Under the pieces are notes generated by a model. The model searched no databases. It saw nothing but the letters and a program-made list of their open reading frames with translations, and was not told the DNA's origin. From positions 1-21,934 of the IMG/VR virus record IMGVR_UViG_3300028025_001227: a stretch of DNA of 21,934 bases; one strand, written 5' to 3'. The first letter of the stretch is position 1. Each line of letters opens with the position of its first letter. Made by a program: the position numbers and the translations under genes. Below are positions 1-6,054 of this stretch, in pieces. The stretch is from a virus.

Positions 1-1117
1 CGTAACGGTAGTGACGCAAGCACTGCAATCCTTCGTGGCAATTGTCACGGTCAAACCAGCAGTTTCTGAAGATGGTTCTGGCAGCGTTGATACTGTCCAA
101 GATAGGGGTTTTGCCAATGATTTTGGTTTTGTAGCCAGCAGCCCTGACAATTTCTTCAATGCTGCGACCATTGCCAGCCAAAGTCTTATTCTCAGCGTCA
201 TGCGGTAGCCAAAGCGTGTCATAGATATATCCAAACGTTTGCATCTTTGCCAGATACTCGCTCATTGTCTGCTGGTTGCCTTCAATGTAACGAATGATGC
301 GTGTTTCCATGCCCACAAACTGCAAAAACCAAATGGCGGTAGCGTCAGACCAACCCAAATCAAAGATGGCGTGAACAGGCTTTGTGGGGTCGTAGTTGAC
401 CTTTGTGATGCGCCCATCCAACTCAGCCACTTGCATTTCTTTGGCAAACACAGCGCCATCAACTGTTTGGCGGCACAAGCCTTCCCAAACCACGTTGTAG
501 GCTTGCGGGTCACGGTTCTTTAGCTGGTCTTTCTCAAGCCGTAGCGTGTCAGGAAACCAAGGGTTGTCTGACCAGTTAATCTTGACCACGATGCAGTCAT
601 CAGGCGGGTGAAGCACGAACCGCTGATAAGTCTCGTCTGATTCCAACTCAGGGTTGAACGTAATCCAAATCTCAGAGTTTGGCTTGCGGATGGTTGGGAT
701 AAGCACGTTCCAGCTCAAACGGCTGGTTGTCTGCGCTTCCTCAACCCAACAAATGTCCACGCCTTCATAAGACTTGACGTTTGCCACGTTGTTCTTCAAG
801 CCAACAAAGCTGAACTCTGACCCATTCTTGCCACGGATGCTTGTTTGAGTTATTTCGTAGAACGAGCCTAACCCTAGTGATTCAATCTGGTCGCACAACA
901 GCTTGTGGACTGAATCCTTGATTGAAGTCTGAAACTCACGGGCGCACAGAATACGCAATTGGTCTTTGGCGGCTTTAATCAGCAACGCCCTTGCCACACC
1001 CCAAGACTTAGCGCCACCGCGACCACCGTACAAAACTTTATAGCGTGACTTCTCAAACAAGCATTGCAGCTTGATGGGAAACTGTGCATTAGCAATGGCG
1101 GTGTTGACTTCTGACAT
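1..1117 (-). CDS. terL: Terminase large subunit (3' part missing at left edge)
   Basis: This is the packaging motor ATPase and headful nuclease that translocates phage DNA into the prohead. The reading frame stays open from an ATG at 1117 to the left edge, about 372 codons, so the C-terminus lies outside the window. A Walker A motif GGRGGAKS is at residues 31-38 and a Walker B motif VDICWVEEA at about 120-128, the usual ATPase signature. DLGWSDATA starting near residue 253 matches the first acidic motif of the RNase H-like nuclease domain. The PBSX/Terminase_3 type is the likely family. It follows terS and tRNA-Asn in the same direction. The start is supported by a purine-rich AAGGAAAAA just upstream, which begins right at the tRNA 3' end. 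Family identity is secure; the subfamily is an inference. Confidence 0.95.
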   Translation of the reverse strand, partial: MSEVNTAIANAQFPIKLQCLFEKSRYKVLYGGRGGAKSWGVARALLIKAAKDQLRILCAREFQTSIKDSVHKLLCDQIESLGLGSFYEITQTSIRGKNGSEFSFVGLKNNVANVKSYEGVDICWVEEAQTTSRLSWNVLIPTIRKPNSEIWITFNPELESDETYQRFVLHPPDDCIVVKINWSDNPWFPDTLRLEKDQLKNRDPQAYNVVWEGLCRQTVDGAVFAKEMQVAELDGRITKVNYDPTKPVHAIFDLGWSDATAIWFLQFVGMETRIIRYIEGNQQTMSEYLAKMQTFGYIYDTLWLPHDAENKTLAGNGRSIEEIVRAAGYKTKIIGKTPILDSINAARTIFRNCWFDRDNCHEGLQCLRHYRY

Positions 1118-1129
1118 TTTTTCCTTAAT

Positions 1130-1207
1130 TGGCTCTCTGACGTGGGTTCGAACCACGGACCTTCTGATTAACAGTCAGACGCTATCTACCAACTGAGCTA
1201 TCAGGGA
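1130..1207 (-). tRNA. tRNA-Asn (anticodon GTT)
   Basis: On the minus strand the sequence folds as a tRNA. The anticodon arm is TCTGA-CTGTTAA-TCAGA with GTT in the middle. The T arm CGTGG-TTCGAAC-CCACG is perfect. The acceptor TCCCTGA/TCAGAGA has one C-A mismatch, and CCA is encoded. The D stem is short (GCT/AGC) with a loop about two bases longer than usual. It begins one base after the terS stop codon and ends about 12 bases before the terL start, so it must be cut out of a terS-terL transcript or be transcribed separately. Phage tRNAs usually supplement host decoding. Confidence 0.94.
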
Positions 1208-1208
1208 A

Positions 1209-1631
1209 TTATTCTTCTGCTGGCTTCACAAACGTCACGTTAATGCCTGAAAGCAAAGGCGCACCATCAGCACCCGTAATCTCAGTCTTTGTGCTTTCAC
1301 GGTACTTCTTTGGGAATCGTGCAGCCATTGAACGCGACCACAACGATGCGTTTAGGCGGTCACTTTCCTTGTTCTCAACCATGTAAGCAGCGGCTTGTTC
1401 TTCCCACCATGCTTGCTCATAAGTCTTCGCATCATCCAAGGCGTGCAAAAAATCTTCATGTGCATCACGCCATGAATACATTGTTCTTAATGAAACGTTC
1501 AGGATAGCTGCGATTTGCTCAACAGACTTACCAATGCGACCCAATTCAACGACCTTATCGCAATAAGCAGGGTCGTATAGTGACGGGCGACCAACAGGGC
1601 GCTTTTCTTGGGTTTCGGTTATGTCTGTCAT
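1209..1631 (-). CDS. terS: Terminase small subunit
   Basis: This 140-residue protein has the hallmarks of a phage small terminase: an N-terminal GRPSLYDPAYCDKV segment followed by a helix-turn-helix (about residues 30-58, IGKSVEQIAAILNVSLRTMYSW). After it comes an acidic/aromatic helical region (DAKTYEQAWWEEQA) likely used for oligomerisation, and a C-terminal tail that would contact TerL. Its role would be recognising the phage packaging site and loading the large subunit. It lies directly before tRNA-Asn and terL. The HTH and the position next to terL make the assignment strong even though small terminases diverge widely in sequence. Confidence 0.9.
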   Translation of the reverse strand: MTDITETQEKRPVGRPSLYDPAYCDKVVELGRIGKSVEQIAAILNVSLRTMYSWRDAHEDFLHALDDAKTYEQAWWEEQAAAYMVENKESDRLNASLWSRSMAARFPKKYRESTKTEITGADGAPLLSGINVTFVKPAEE

Positions 1632-1653
1632 TTGTATTTACCAGTTATCACAG

Positions 1654-1851
1654 TTAAGCATTAGTTTCACCAAAGTAAGCCAACAGGTCAATGTCTTCAT
1701 TCAGGTTCTTAAACCGTTCCTCAAACGAATACACGATGCCTTTATACAAGCTGACATAGTAGCGGTTGCCGTTCTTTTTGTAGAACTCCAACTGCTTCTT
1801 GGCTATGCCGTAAGCTAGCGCCAGCGTGTAAATGTTCTCTTTGACTATCAT
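1654..1851 (-). CDS. Hypothetical protein, 65 aa
   Basis: A small basic-aromatic protein beginning MIVKENIYTLALAYG. The ATG at 1851 overlaps the stop codon of the GIY-YIG gene by four bases (ATGA), which favours it over an in-frame TTG nine bases earlier. The sequence (KKQLEFYKKNGNRYYV, then FEERFKNLNEDIDLL) predicts two or three helices and no membrane segment or motif I recognise. It lies between a homing endonuclease and terS, so it probably was the gene following the co-chaperonin before the endonuclease inserted. Function unknown. Confidence 0.7.
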   Translation of the reverse strand: MIVKENIYTLALAYGIAKKQLEFYKKNGNRYYVSLYKGIVYSFEERFKNLNEDIDLLAYFGETNA

Positions 1852-2456
1852 GCTTTGCAATGAGCCTTGCTCATTTTCTCTTTTGTTTCAGCACTAATTG
1901 GATTGTTTTTAAATCGCTTTTGTTGCGCTTCACGCATTTTTTGCTTGGTTTCTTCAGAAAAAACACGCCCTGTAAGAATTTTGCTCATATTAGCTTTGTG
2001 TTCTTCGCTGTGTGATTTTCCTTTGAAAGTGCGCTTTTCTTTCATTTTCTCAGTGTCTACACGCTTCTTGTTTGCTTCAGCAACACTTTTACGCATTGCG
2101 TCTGTAACGTGTTCAGCCCTAAATTGACCAGGGCGACCAGTAGCTTTATCGGCAATCTTTTTCTTTGTTTCCACAGAATGTGACATTCCAGAAGCACCTT
2201 CACCACCATTTGTGATGTTTGCCAGCTTGCAACCAAGACGCTTGTAAAAGTCAATTGCTTCCATTTCGACCAAGAAGGCCAATTCTTCTTCAATGTCTTT
2301 TGCTATAAACACAACATCAAAACCACCGTAACACTGGACTTTGTTGTTCCAATGCTTGTTTCTATGATGCTTGAAAAAGGCACGATTTCCGCTTCCCTTT
2401 CCAACATAGAAAGTTTCTTTGGTGATTGGATGCAAATGCTTGTAGACGTAGAACAT
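1848..2456 (-). CDS. GIY-YIG homing endonuclease with NUMOD3 repeats
   Basis: The N-terminus carries the GIY-YIG nuclease signature in a common variant form, FYVYKH at residues 2-7 and FYVGKG at 16-21. The catalytic Arg is probably within the following GNRAFFKHHRN. The C-terminal half contains about four NUMOD3-like DNA-binding modules of the form SxExxKxKxxxxxxGR (for example HSVETKKKIADKATGR and FSEETKQKMREAQQ). This is typical of free-standing phage homing endonucleases of the SegA type, which cut endonuclease-free relatives and spread by recombination repair. It starts inside the stop of the co-chaperonin gene (TAATG) and overlaps the next gene by four bases, so it has integrated neatly into the operon. 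Its lysine-rich, A/T-rich coding sequence differs from its neighbours, which suggests transfer. Confidence 0.92.
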   Translation of the reverse strand: MFYVYKHLHPITKETFYVGKGSGNRAFFKHHRNKHWNNKVQCYGGFDVVFIAKDIEEELAFLVEMEAIDFYKRLGCKLANITNGGEGASGMSHSVETKKKIADKATGRPGQFRAEHVTDAMRKSVAEANKKRVDTEKMKEKRTFKGKSHSEEHKANMSKILTGRVFSEETKQKMREAQQKRFKNNPISAETKEKMSKAHCKA

Positions 2457-2746
2457 TATTCAACTTCTTCAACAAAACACACATCCATCCATGACATTTT
2501 CAAGCATTGGTCATCGCCCAACTTAAGCGGCTCAAACTTCAAGTATTCGTCTTTGGCTGTGTTTGCCACCGTACCAAAGTGGACTTTATCGCCCATTTTT
2601 AGTCCTTGGCGCTCTGCTTCGTCACCCAAGGCGACCACATGGCCTGTCGTTGGGTAGCCTTCCACCTTGCTCAAATCCAACACTTCAGACTTAAAGCGTT
2701 GTTCAGGTTTGACAATGATTTTGTCGCGCAATGGCTTGATGTTCAT
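2456..2746 (-). CDS. GroES-like co-chaperonin (Cpn10 family)
   Basis: The 96-residue length and the beginning MNIKPLRDKIIVKPE match the Cpn10/GroES fold, whose first strand typically reads PL.D.V.V. The segment SEVLDLSKVEGYPTTGHVVALG aligns in position with the GroES mobile loop and following strand; a hydrophobic stretch (VLDL) could contact GroEL. KMGDKVHFG matches the conserved G-D-V strand of the barrel. It would cap the host GroEL to fold phage proteins, as T4 gp31 does for its major coat protein. It is sited a few genes before the terminase, in the head-assembly half of the genome. The start codon overlaps the upstream stop by four bases (ATGA). An alternative is a GroES-fold protein that no longer binds GroEL. 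Confidence 0.82.
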   Translation of the reverse strand: MNIKPLRDKIIVKPEQRFKSEVLDLSKVEGYPTTGHVVALGDEAERQGLKMGDKVHFGTVANTAKDEYLKFEPLKLGDDQCLKMSWMDVCFVEEVE

Positions 2747-2970
2747 GCCGCCACCTTCTTGGTGTATTTGCGTTTGGGCTTGTCTTCCGTCATTTCACGC
2801 ACAGGCAATGCCAACATATCAGGCACAGGCTCTGAGTAAGGCACAGGCGTGAACTCACCGCACCATTCATTTGGTGAACGGGTTTGGAACAACGGAAAAC
2901 GCCGACAAGTTCCAATCGCTTGCCCACTATCACAGAAGTGGTCACAAGCCTTACAATTCTTAACAGACAT
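2743..2970 (-). CDS. Small Cys-rich, probable zinc-binding protein
   Basis: This 75-residue protein has an N-terminal cysteine cluster (C6, C9, C13, C22, C37) in the pattern NCKACDHFC...GTCRRFPLF...EWCGEF, followed by a proline-rich linker and a very basic tail (KPKRKYTKKVAA). Similar short CxxC...CRRxP...WCGEF proteins recur in phages and probably bind one zinc; no function is established. A strong ribosome site (AAGGAG) precedes the ATG, and its stop overlaps the co-chaperonin start. The basic tail suggests nucleic-acid contact, which is an inference. Confidence 0.78.
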   Translation of the reverse strand: MSVKNCKACDHFCDSGQAIGTCRRFPLFQTRSPNEWCGEFTPVPYSEPVPDMLALPVREMTEDKPKRKYTKKVAA

Positions 2971-3039
2971 GGCGAATCTCCTTATTTGCCTTGTTTAGAA
3001 GCCCTTGCAGTTCCTTCTCAACTGCTTGGGCTTCGCTTT

Positions 3040-3255
3040 TTAGCGGTAAGCTGCTTTTTCTTTAACGTAGCAGATGCCAGCAGTGCGACCAGTGTCGAAC
3101 TTCTTGTCAGCGCCCACTGCGTCTTCTTTGCCCATAGCCACGCCGCCTTTGAGCATACCGCTGCGCTCGCCGCTACGGTCAGAAGAAGTTGCGCCCATTG
3201 GTGCTTTAGCGCCAGTAGTGCTAGGGATGCCTTTGTTTGAATCCATCTTACCCAT
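3040..3255 (-). CDS. Hypothetical Gly/Ser/Lys-rich protein, 71 aa
   Basis: The chosen ATG at 3255 (MGKMDSNKGIPSTTG) has AAAGGA eight bases upstream and is preferred over longer in-frame extensions that would run through the promoter. The protein is rich in glycine, serine and lysine and low in hydrophobics (SSDRSGERSGMLKGGVAMGK), so it is probably largely disordered, ending in GICYVKEKAAYR. It is the first gene after the promoter at 3284-3312 and precedes the Cys-rich and co-chaperonin genes. I do not recognise the family. A virion decoration or head-assembly role is possible from position only. Confidence 0.72.
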   Translation of the reverse strand: MGKMDSNKGIPSTTGAKAPMGATSSDRSGERSGMLKGGVAMGKEDAVGADKKFDTGRTAGICYVKEKAAYR

Positions 3256-3283
3256 GATTTTTCCTTTAGGAAGTTGTTTGGTA

Positions 3284-3312
3284 ACTTTATGCCGTTGGTG
3301 GCACAATGTCAA
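3284..3312 (-). promoter_or_regulatory. Probable sigma70 promoter for packaging-side genes
   Basis: On the minus strand there is a perfect -35 TTGACA (3312-3307), a 17-base spacer and a -10 TAAAGT (3289-3284, four of six). A start near 3277 would give a leader of about 22 bases ahead of the gene at 3255. It sits in the only divergent gap within the minus array, upstream of the co-chaperonin and terminase genes. Confidence 0.65.
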
Positions 3313-3334
3313 TGCAATTTTAACAGGAAATCCT

Positions 3335-3499
3335 ATGGCTACCAATTTTAAAGTCTCTGGCGACATGAAATCTAAAAAGACCCCAACAGGTCATTATGAA
3401 CCCGTCAAAGAGCATCGCAACGAAATGAAGCGCATTGCGGCTTTGGAAAAAGAACTGAAGCGCCACGAGAAAATGCCAGCTTCTAAAGCTCACGGTTAA
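3335..3499 (+). CDS. Isolated plus-strand small basic protein, 54 aa
   Basis: The ATG at 3335 is preceded by AACAGGAAA, a good ribosome site, and the frame runs to TAA at 3497-3499. The product (MATNFKVSGDMKSKK...) is highly charged, with a helical lysine/glutamate-rich C-terminal half (RIAALEKELKRHEKM). It is the only plus-strand gene inside a minus-strand block of more than 9 kb, and its end overlaps the convergent HNH-like gene by 17 bases. A weak plus promoter can be drawn (TTGGTA, 18 bases, CACAAT). The minus strand here has no credible alternative gene. It could be an independently expressed accessory (moron-like) gene. Function unknown. Confidence 0.62.
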   Translation: MATNFKVSGDMKSKKTPTGHYEPVKEHRNEMKRIAALEKELKRHEKMPASKAHG

Positions 3500-3803
3500 G
3501 CTCGTCAGGCCATTTGCCTTGGCCTTTTAGCTGTGCAACGGTCTTTTGATAGGCCATTTGCCACAACATTCTGCGCTGTTCTTTGTTAAGCCTTGCGCCT
3601 TGGTCTAGTTCTGTGTGGCATTTTTGACACAAAGCGGCTGTGTATTCGTCACTTGCCTTGATTCCCCTGCCTTTGCCGTGTTCAGCCCAATTGCTGTGGG
3701 CGGCTTGGGTTTCGCCTTCTATGTAGCAGTTTTGGCAAGGTAGGCTTGCTACGTTTTGAAGATGCTTCTTGCTTCTGAAGTAGTTGAACTTGGGAATCAT
3801 CAT
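3483..3803 (-). CDS. HNH-like zinc-binding nuclease-fold protein
   Basis: This 106-residue protein carries CQNCYIEGETQAAH near residues 23-36, then GKGRGIKASDEYTAALCQKCHTEL, a treble-clef pattern of paired CxxC motifs with histidines. The AH...GKGxGxKAxD...C..CH arrangement resembles the phage DUF1364/DUF968 type of HNH-like proteins found near NinB and replication genes. Members are thought to process DNA during recombination or late replication, but the activity is not demonstrated. Two adjacent ATG codons (3803, 3800) are possible starts. The first gives a four-base overlap with the upstream gene, whose C-terminal codons supply GAGGTGA as ribosome site. Confidence 0.75.
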   Translation of the reverse strand: MMIPKFNYFRSKKHLQNVASLPCQNCYIEGETQAAHSNWAEHGKGRGIKASDEYTAALCQKCHTELDQGARLNKEQRRMLWQMAYQKTVAQLKGQGKWPDELNREL

Positions 3804-4033
3804 GCTTCACCTCTTGTTTGGATTGCGTGTATGACACGGCCCGCCGTTGATTCAAGCGTACCAAGAAGCGCAATATGCGCCCTGCGTACACACGCCTCAC
3901 GCTCTTTAGCTGCTACCAGTTTGGCAAAGGCTTCAAGTTGCTTGTTGTTTGCCGCCCACATACCTTGACAGTCACCACAGTCTTCAAAAAACCCCGCTTG
4001 TTTAGCTATCTTAATGATTTCATCTTGTGTCAT
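3800..4033 (-). CDS. Small conserved phage protein, copy A of a paralogous pair
   Basis: A 77-residue protein starting MTQDEIIKIAKQAGF. It contains LEAFAKLVAAKEREAC and ends in AIQTRGEA. The same architecture (MxQDEIIxxA, LExFAKLVAAKEREAC, AIxxRGEA) recurs in the gene at 4769-4981, with strong DNA identity around 3889-3925 versus 4848-4884, so the two are a duplicated pair. Such helical proteins are common in phages of Proteobacteria and have no known function. Copy A has an extra CGDCQGMW segment. The codons of the terminal RGEA contain GGTGA, which acts as ribosome site for the next gene. Confidence 0.78.
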   Translation of the reverse strand: MTQDEIIKIAKQAGFFEDCGDCQGMWAANNKQLEAFAKLVAAKEREACVRRAHIALLGTLESTAGRVIHAIQTRGEA

Positions 4034-4302
4034 AGCGTCACCAATATCAATCTAGCTTCACCACCCGAGCTTGCTGCGTATTTCTGAACTTCTCGGATTG
4101 CATCATCCCTTGTTTCAAACAAAGGCGATGGACAAGCAAGCCAATTTCTGTTTGTATAGTCACTTGGGTATATGACGTTCCAAGACACAAGATGACTTGA
4201 ACGATAAAAAGCCAACCATCCTTTTGGTTTTGGTTCTGAAATGATGATTTCAACAGGTGCGCTTGCGCTACCTTCTTTTAATTCAATTGTTTCGTCTGTC
4301 AT
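4030..4302 (-). CDS. Hypothetical protein, 90 aa
   Basis: The ATG at 4302 follows AGGACAAGAC, and the stop overlaps the next start by four bases (ATGA). The protein begins with an acidic segment (MTDETIELKEG) and has a central hydrophobic/aromatic region (GWLAFYRSSHLVSWNVIYP). It continues with LFETRDDAIREVQKYA, which resembles small beta-alpha folds where a strand is followed by the phrase 'F.T..DAI.E'. I do not recognise a family. It lies between two unrelated small genes in the accessory stretch. Confidence 0.72.
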   Translation of the reverse strand: MTDETIELKEGSASAPVEIIISEPKPKGWLAFYRSSHLVSWNVIYPSDYTNRNWLACPSPLFETRDDAIREVQKYAASSGGEARLILVTL

Positions 4303-4310
4303 GTCTTGTC

Positions 4311-4772
4311 CTATTCAATGTGCGTCACATACTTGCCATGCGACTTTAGGTAGTTACGGGTCTTCTCAATCATCTGTTGGTACTTGGCCCTTGAGACACT
4401 GGTTCTTTGGAGGTCATGGTATTCCATGATGTCACCCAATGCTTTCAGACCTTCACCTGTCAAACCCATTGATTTTGTGGCTTGGTATCGTTTGGCAGCG
4501 CGATACAGGGCTTCATTGGCAATCTCGCAATGCTCCAAGACTTCGGGGCCAATGCCATTCCTGCCCATTGTTTCAGCAATGTTCATCATGTCCACGAGGA
4601 TTTGCCATTCTTGAACACCAGCTTCACCCGTCTTCATGGCTTCCAATGAGCGAAGTTCACCAACCCGAAGCTCATTCAATGAGCCTGAATCAGTGACGCA
4701 AGCTCCAGCGATGGCATGAGCTACTGGGTTGATGTTTGTTGACCACACACGGCGCTTACATTGTTTTTTCAC
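4311..4772 (-). CDS. Conserved phage protein of unknown function, 153 aa
   Basis: The start is GTG at 4772: it overlaps the preceding stop (GTGA) and has GAGGTGAAGC just upstream. The protein has NPVAHAIAGA near residue 15, LRSLEAMKTGEAGVQEWQ, NIAETMGRNGIGPEVLEHC, then GLTGEGLKALGDIMEYHDLQ and a C-terminal SRAKYQQMIEKTRNYL. This helical layout with the 'A..ET....GIG.E' and 'YHDLQ..SVSR..Y' phrases recurs in phages of beta-proteobacteria. No activity is known to me. It is sited beside ninB and other recombination-associated genes. The existence of the gene is secure; its role is not. Confidence 0.82.
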   Translation of the reverse strand: MKKQCKRRVWSTNINPVAHAIAGACVTDSGSLNELRVGELRSLEAMKTGEAGVQEWQILVDMMNIAETMGRNGIGPEVLEHCEIANEALYRAAKRYQATKSMGLTGEGLKALGDIMEYHDLQRTSVSRAKYQQMIEKTRNYLKSHGKYVTHIE

Positions 4773-4981
4773 GCTTCACCTCTTGCTCGGATTGCGTCAG
4801 CACAATCAACACCCGTATAAAGCGCCATGTTCTCGCATAAATTAGCACACGCCTCACGTTCTTTAGCTGCTACCAGCTTGGCAAATATTTCAAGATGAAA
4901 AAGCGCAGATGGATGAAGTGGTTTTCCGTCATCAATTGCGTATGCTTTGTTTGCCATCTCAATGATTTCATCTTGTTTCAT
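4769..4981 (-). CDS. Small conserved phage protein, copy B of a paralogous pair
   Basis: This 70-residue protein, MKQDEIIEMANKAYAI..., repeats the plan of the product of 3800-4033: an N-terminal QDEII helix, LEIFAKLVAAKEREAC in the middle and DAIRARGEA at the end. The loop between these parts differs (DDGKPLHPSALFH here), so the copies have diverged outside the conserved helix. Its terminal codons again carry GGTGA before the next start, here a GTG. It overlaps ninB upstream by four bases. Function unknown. Confidence 0.78.
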   Translation of the reverse strand: MKQDEIIEMANKAYAIDDGKPLHPSALFHLEIFAKLVAAKEREACANLCENMALYTGVDCADAIRARGEA

Positions 4982-5391
4982 ATTGTTTCTTTCAGTTCTA
5001 TGCCGTTTTCAGCGCACCAAGCAAGCAAAAACTCAACAAAATCGCTTGCCTGTTCTTTGGTGAATTTGCGGGTTTGTTGCCCAAGTTGCACCACGCCTGT
5101 CATATCAAGGCTTGGCACAATCTTTCCAGCATCAATCTGTTTATCTTTGCAAAATTGCCACACAAGCAGGCGTTTCCAACTTTCAGCATCCCATTTAGAC
5201 CCCAAATGGCTTGATTGCTTGGCAATTTCGCCAATGATGGCGTGATACTTTTCCTCTTGCTCACGGCTTTTGCTTGCGTCTTTGACTTCTAGCGTCAGCT
5301 TACGCCCTGCCGCCAATGCCGCTTTGACCTTGGGCCACAGGTTTTGCATTAGCGTTGTGGCTTGCCCTGGACTGTCAAGGTCGTATTTCAT
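4978..5391 (-). CDS. ninB: NinB-like recombination protein
   Basis: The 137-residue length and sequence fit the NinB family (lambda ninB/Orf, a recombination mediator that binds ssDNA and SSB and supports Red-type recombination). Family-typical segments are LTLEVKDASKSREQEEKYHA (residues about 32-51), then GEIAKQ, WDAESWKRLLVWQFCKD, KIVPSLDMTGVVQLGQQTRK and KEQASDFVEFLLAWCAENGI. It lies in a nin-like string of small genes downstream of the replication initiator, as in lambdoid phages. It would cooperate with the Erf and exonuclease encoded on the other arm. The start overlaps the previous stop by four bases. Confidence 0.9.
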   Translation of the reverse strand: MKYDLDSPGQATTLMQNLWPKVKAALAAGRKLTLEVKDASKSREQEEKYHAIIGEIAKQSSHLGSKWDAESWKRLLVWQFCKDKQIDAGKIVPSLDMTGVVQLGQQTRKFTKEQASDFVEFLLAWCAENGIELKETI

Positions 5392-5639
5392 TTGAGCCTG
5401 TCACCAACCAAAGTTGCGTAGCCTGCAATGTCGTGCCAATGGTCGTGGTGATTTGGGTTGCCGTTAAGCACACGGGCAATCTTGTGGCAAATCATTTCCA
5501 AAGCCTCAATCTGGTCTGCATCAAGTTCTTGGAAATCATGCTCCCAAAGCACAGCCTTTAGTTTTTGGCTGATTGCTGCGTGTGTTGCAAAGTCGCCATG
5601 TGTCTTCTGACGCTGTTTCAAAGTTTTTTCAATAGTCAT
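5388..5639 (-). CDS. DUF6378-like small phage protein
   Basis: An 83-residue protein beginning MTIEKTLKQRQKTHGDFATHA, which matches the common phage pattern 'ER..THGDF..NA' of the DUF6378-type domain. It continues with an all-helical body (DADQIEALEMICHKIARVLNGNPNHHDHWHDIAGYATL). The conserved histidine and aspartate residues in NPNHHDHWHDIAGY resemble the metal-binding helices of all-alpha NTP pyrophosphohydrolases, so a nucleotide-pool role is possible but unproven. GGAG lies before the ATG, and four-base overlaps link it to both neighbours. Confidence 0.78.
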   Translation of the reverse strand: MTIEKTLKQRQKTHGDFATHAAISQKLKAVLWEHDFQELDADQIEALEMICHKIARVLNGNPNHHDHWHDIAGYATLVGDRLK

Positions 5640-5899
5640 ATCACTCCAATCATGCGAAGCGCCTGTTCTGGCCCTTCAATTCGTTCCAACCTACCACCAA
5701 CCCATTTTGCAAAAAAGTCCTGTTGTAGCTTCGTTAAAGCCTTTTTAGGGCCGCTCTTAACCTCAACCAAGTAAGTTACGCCGCCATAGCCAACCAATAA
5801 GTCCACTGGCAAGCCAATAATCCAGACGTAAGCACCAGCAGCGCGTAAAGCAGAAACGATTTGCTCCTGCGTAGCATCGACCCTAGCGGCATATCTCAT
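5636..5899 (-). CDS. PD-(D/E)xK nuclease, VRR-NUC/Holliday-resolvase-like
   Basis: This 87-residue protein has the core restriction-endonuclease fold signature. It has an N-terminal RVDATQEQIVSALRAAGA helix, PVDLLVGYGG with the first acidic residue D33, LVEVKSG with the E46-x-K48 pair, and an LTKLQQDFFAKW helix with a conserved Gln. These are the metal-binding elements of VRR-NUC and Hjc-like structure-specific nucleases. It would resolve branched DNA made during recombination and packaging, acting beside NinB. The size is near the minimum for the fold. The specific substrate is inferred. Confidence 0.8.
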   Translation of the reverse strand: MRYAARVDATQEQIVSALRAAGAYVWIIGLPVDLLVGYGGVTYLVEVKSGPKKALTKLQQDFFAKWVGGRLERIEGPEQALRMIGVI

Positions 5900-6051
5900 T
5901 TAGTCTCCAAAGGCAAAGTCACAACAGGCAAGGCAATGAGACTTTCTTTTGCCCATTCAACACCTAAGTCGTAAGCGTTTGACATAGCCGTGATTGTGTT
6001 TTCATCGCATCCAACGCCACGAAGCATTGAAATCATGTCATCTTTGCTCAT
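5896..6051 (-). CDS. Hypothetical protein, 51 aa
   Basis: A short open frame from ATG at 6051 to TGA at 5896, filling the gap between two larger genes. It has a strong ribosome site (AAGGAG, eight to nine bases upstream) lying inside the preceding gene's last codons, and its stop overlaps the next start (ATGA). The product MSKDDMISMLRGVGCDEN... is helical, with AYDLGVEWAKESLIAL in the second half. No family recognised. The coupled spacing on both sides is the main support. Confidence 0.72.
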   Translation of the reverse strand: MSKDDMISMLRGVGCDENTITAMSNAYDLGVEWAKESLIALPVVTLPLETK

Positions 6052-6054
6052 GTG

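Noticed and set aside
3040-3366. 108-codon version of the Gly/Ser-rich gene starting at 3366
   Set aside because: It would run through the promoter and the divergent gene's start; ATG 3255 has a well-placed AAAGGA.
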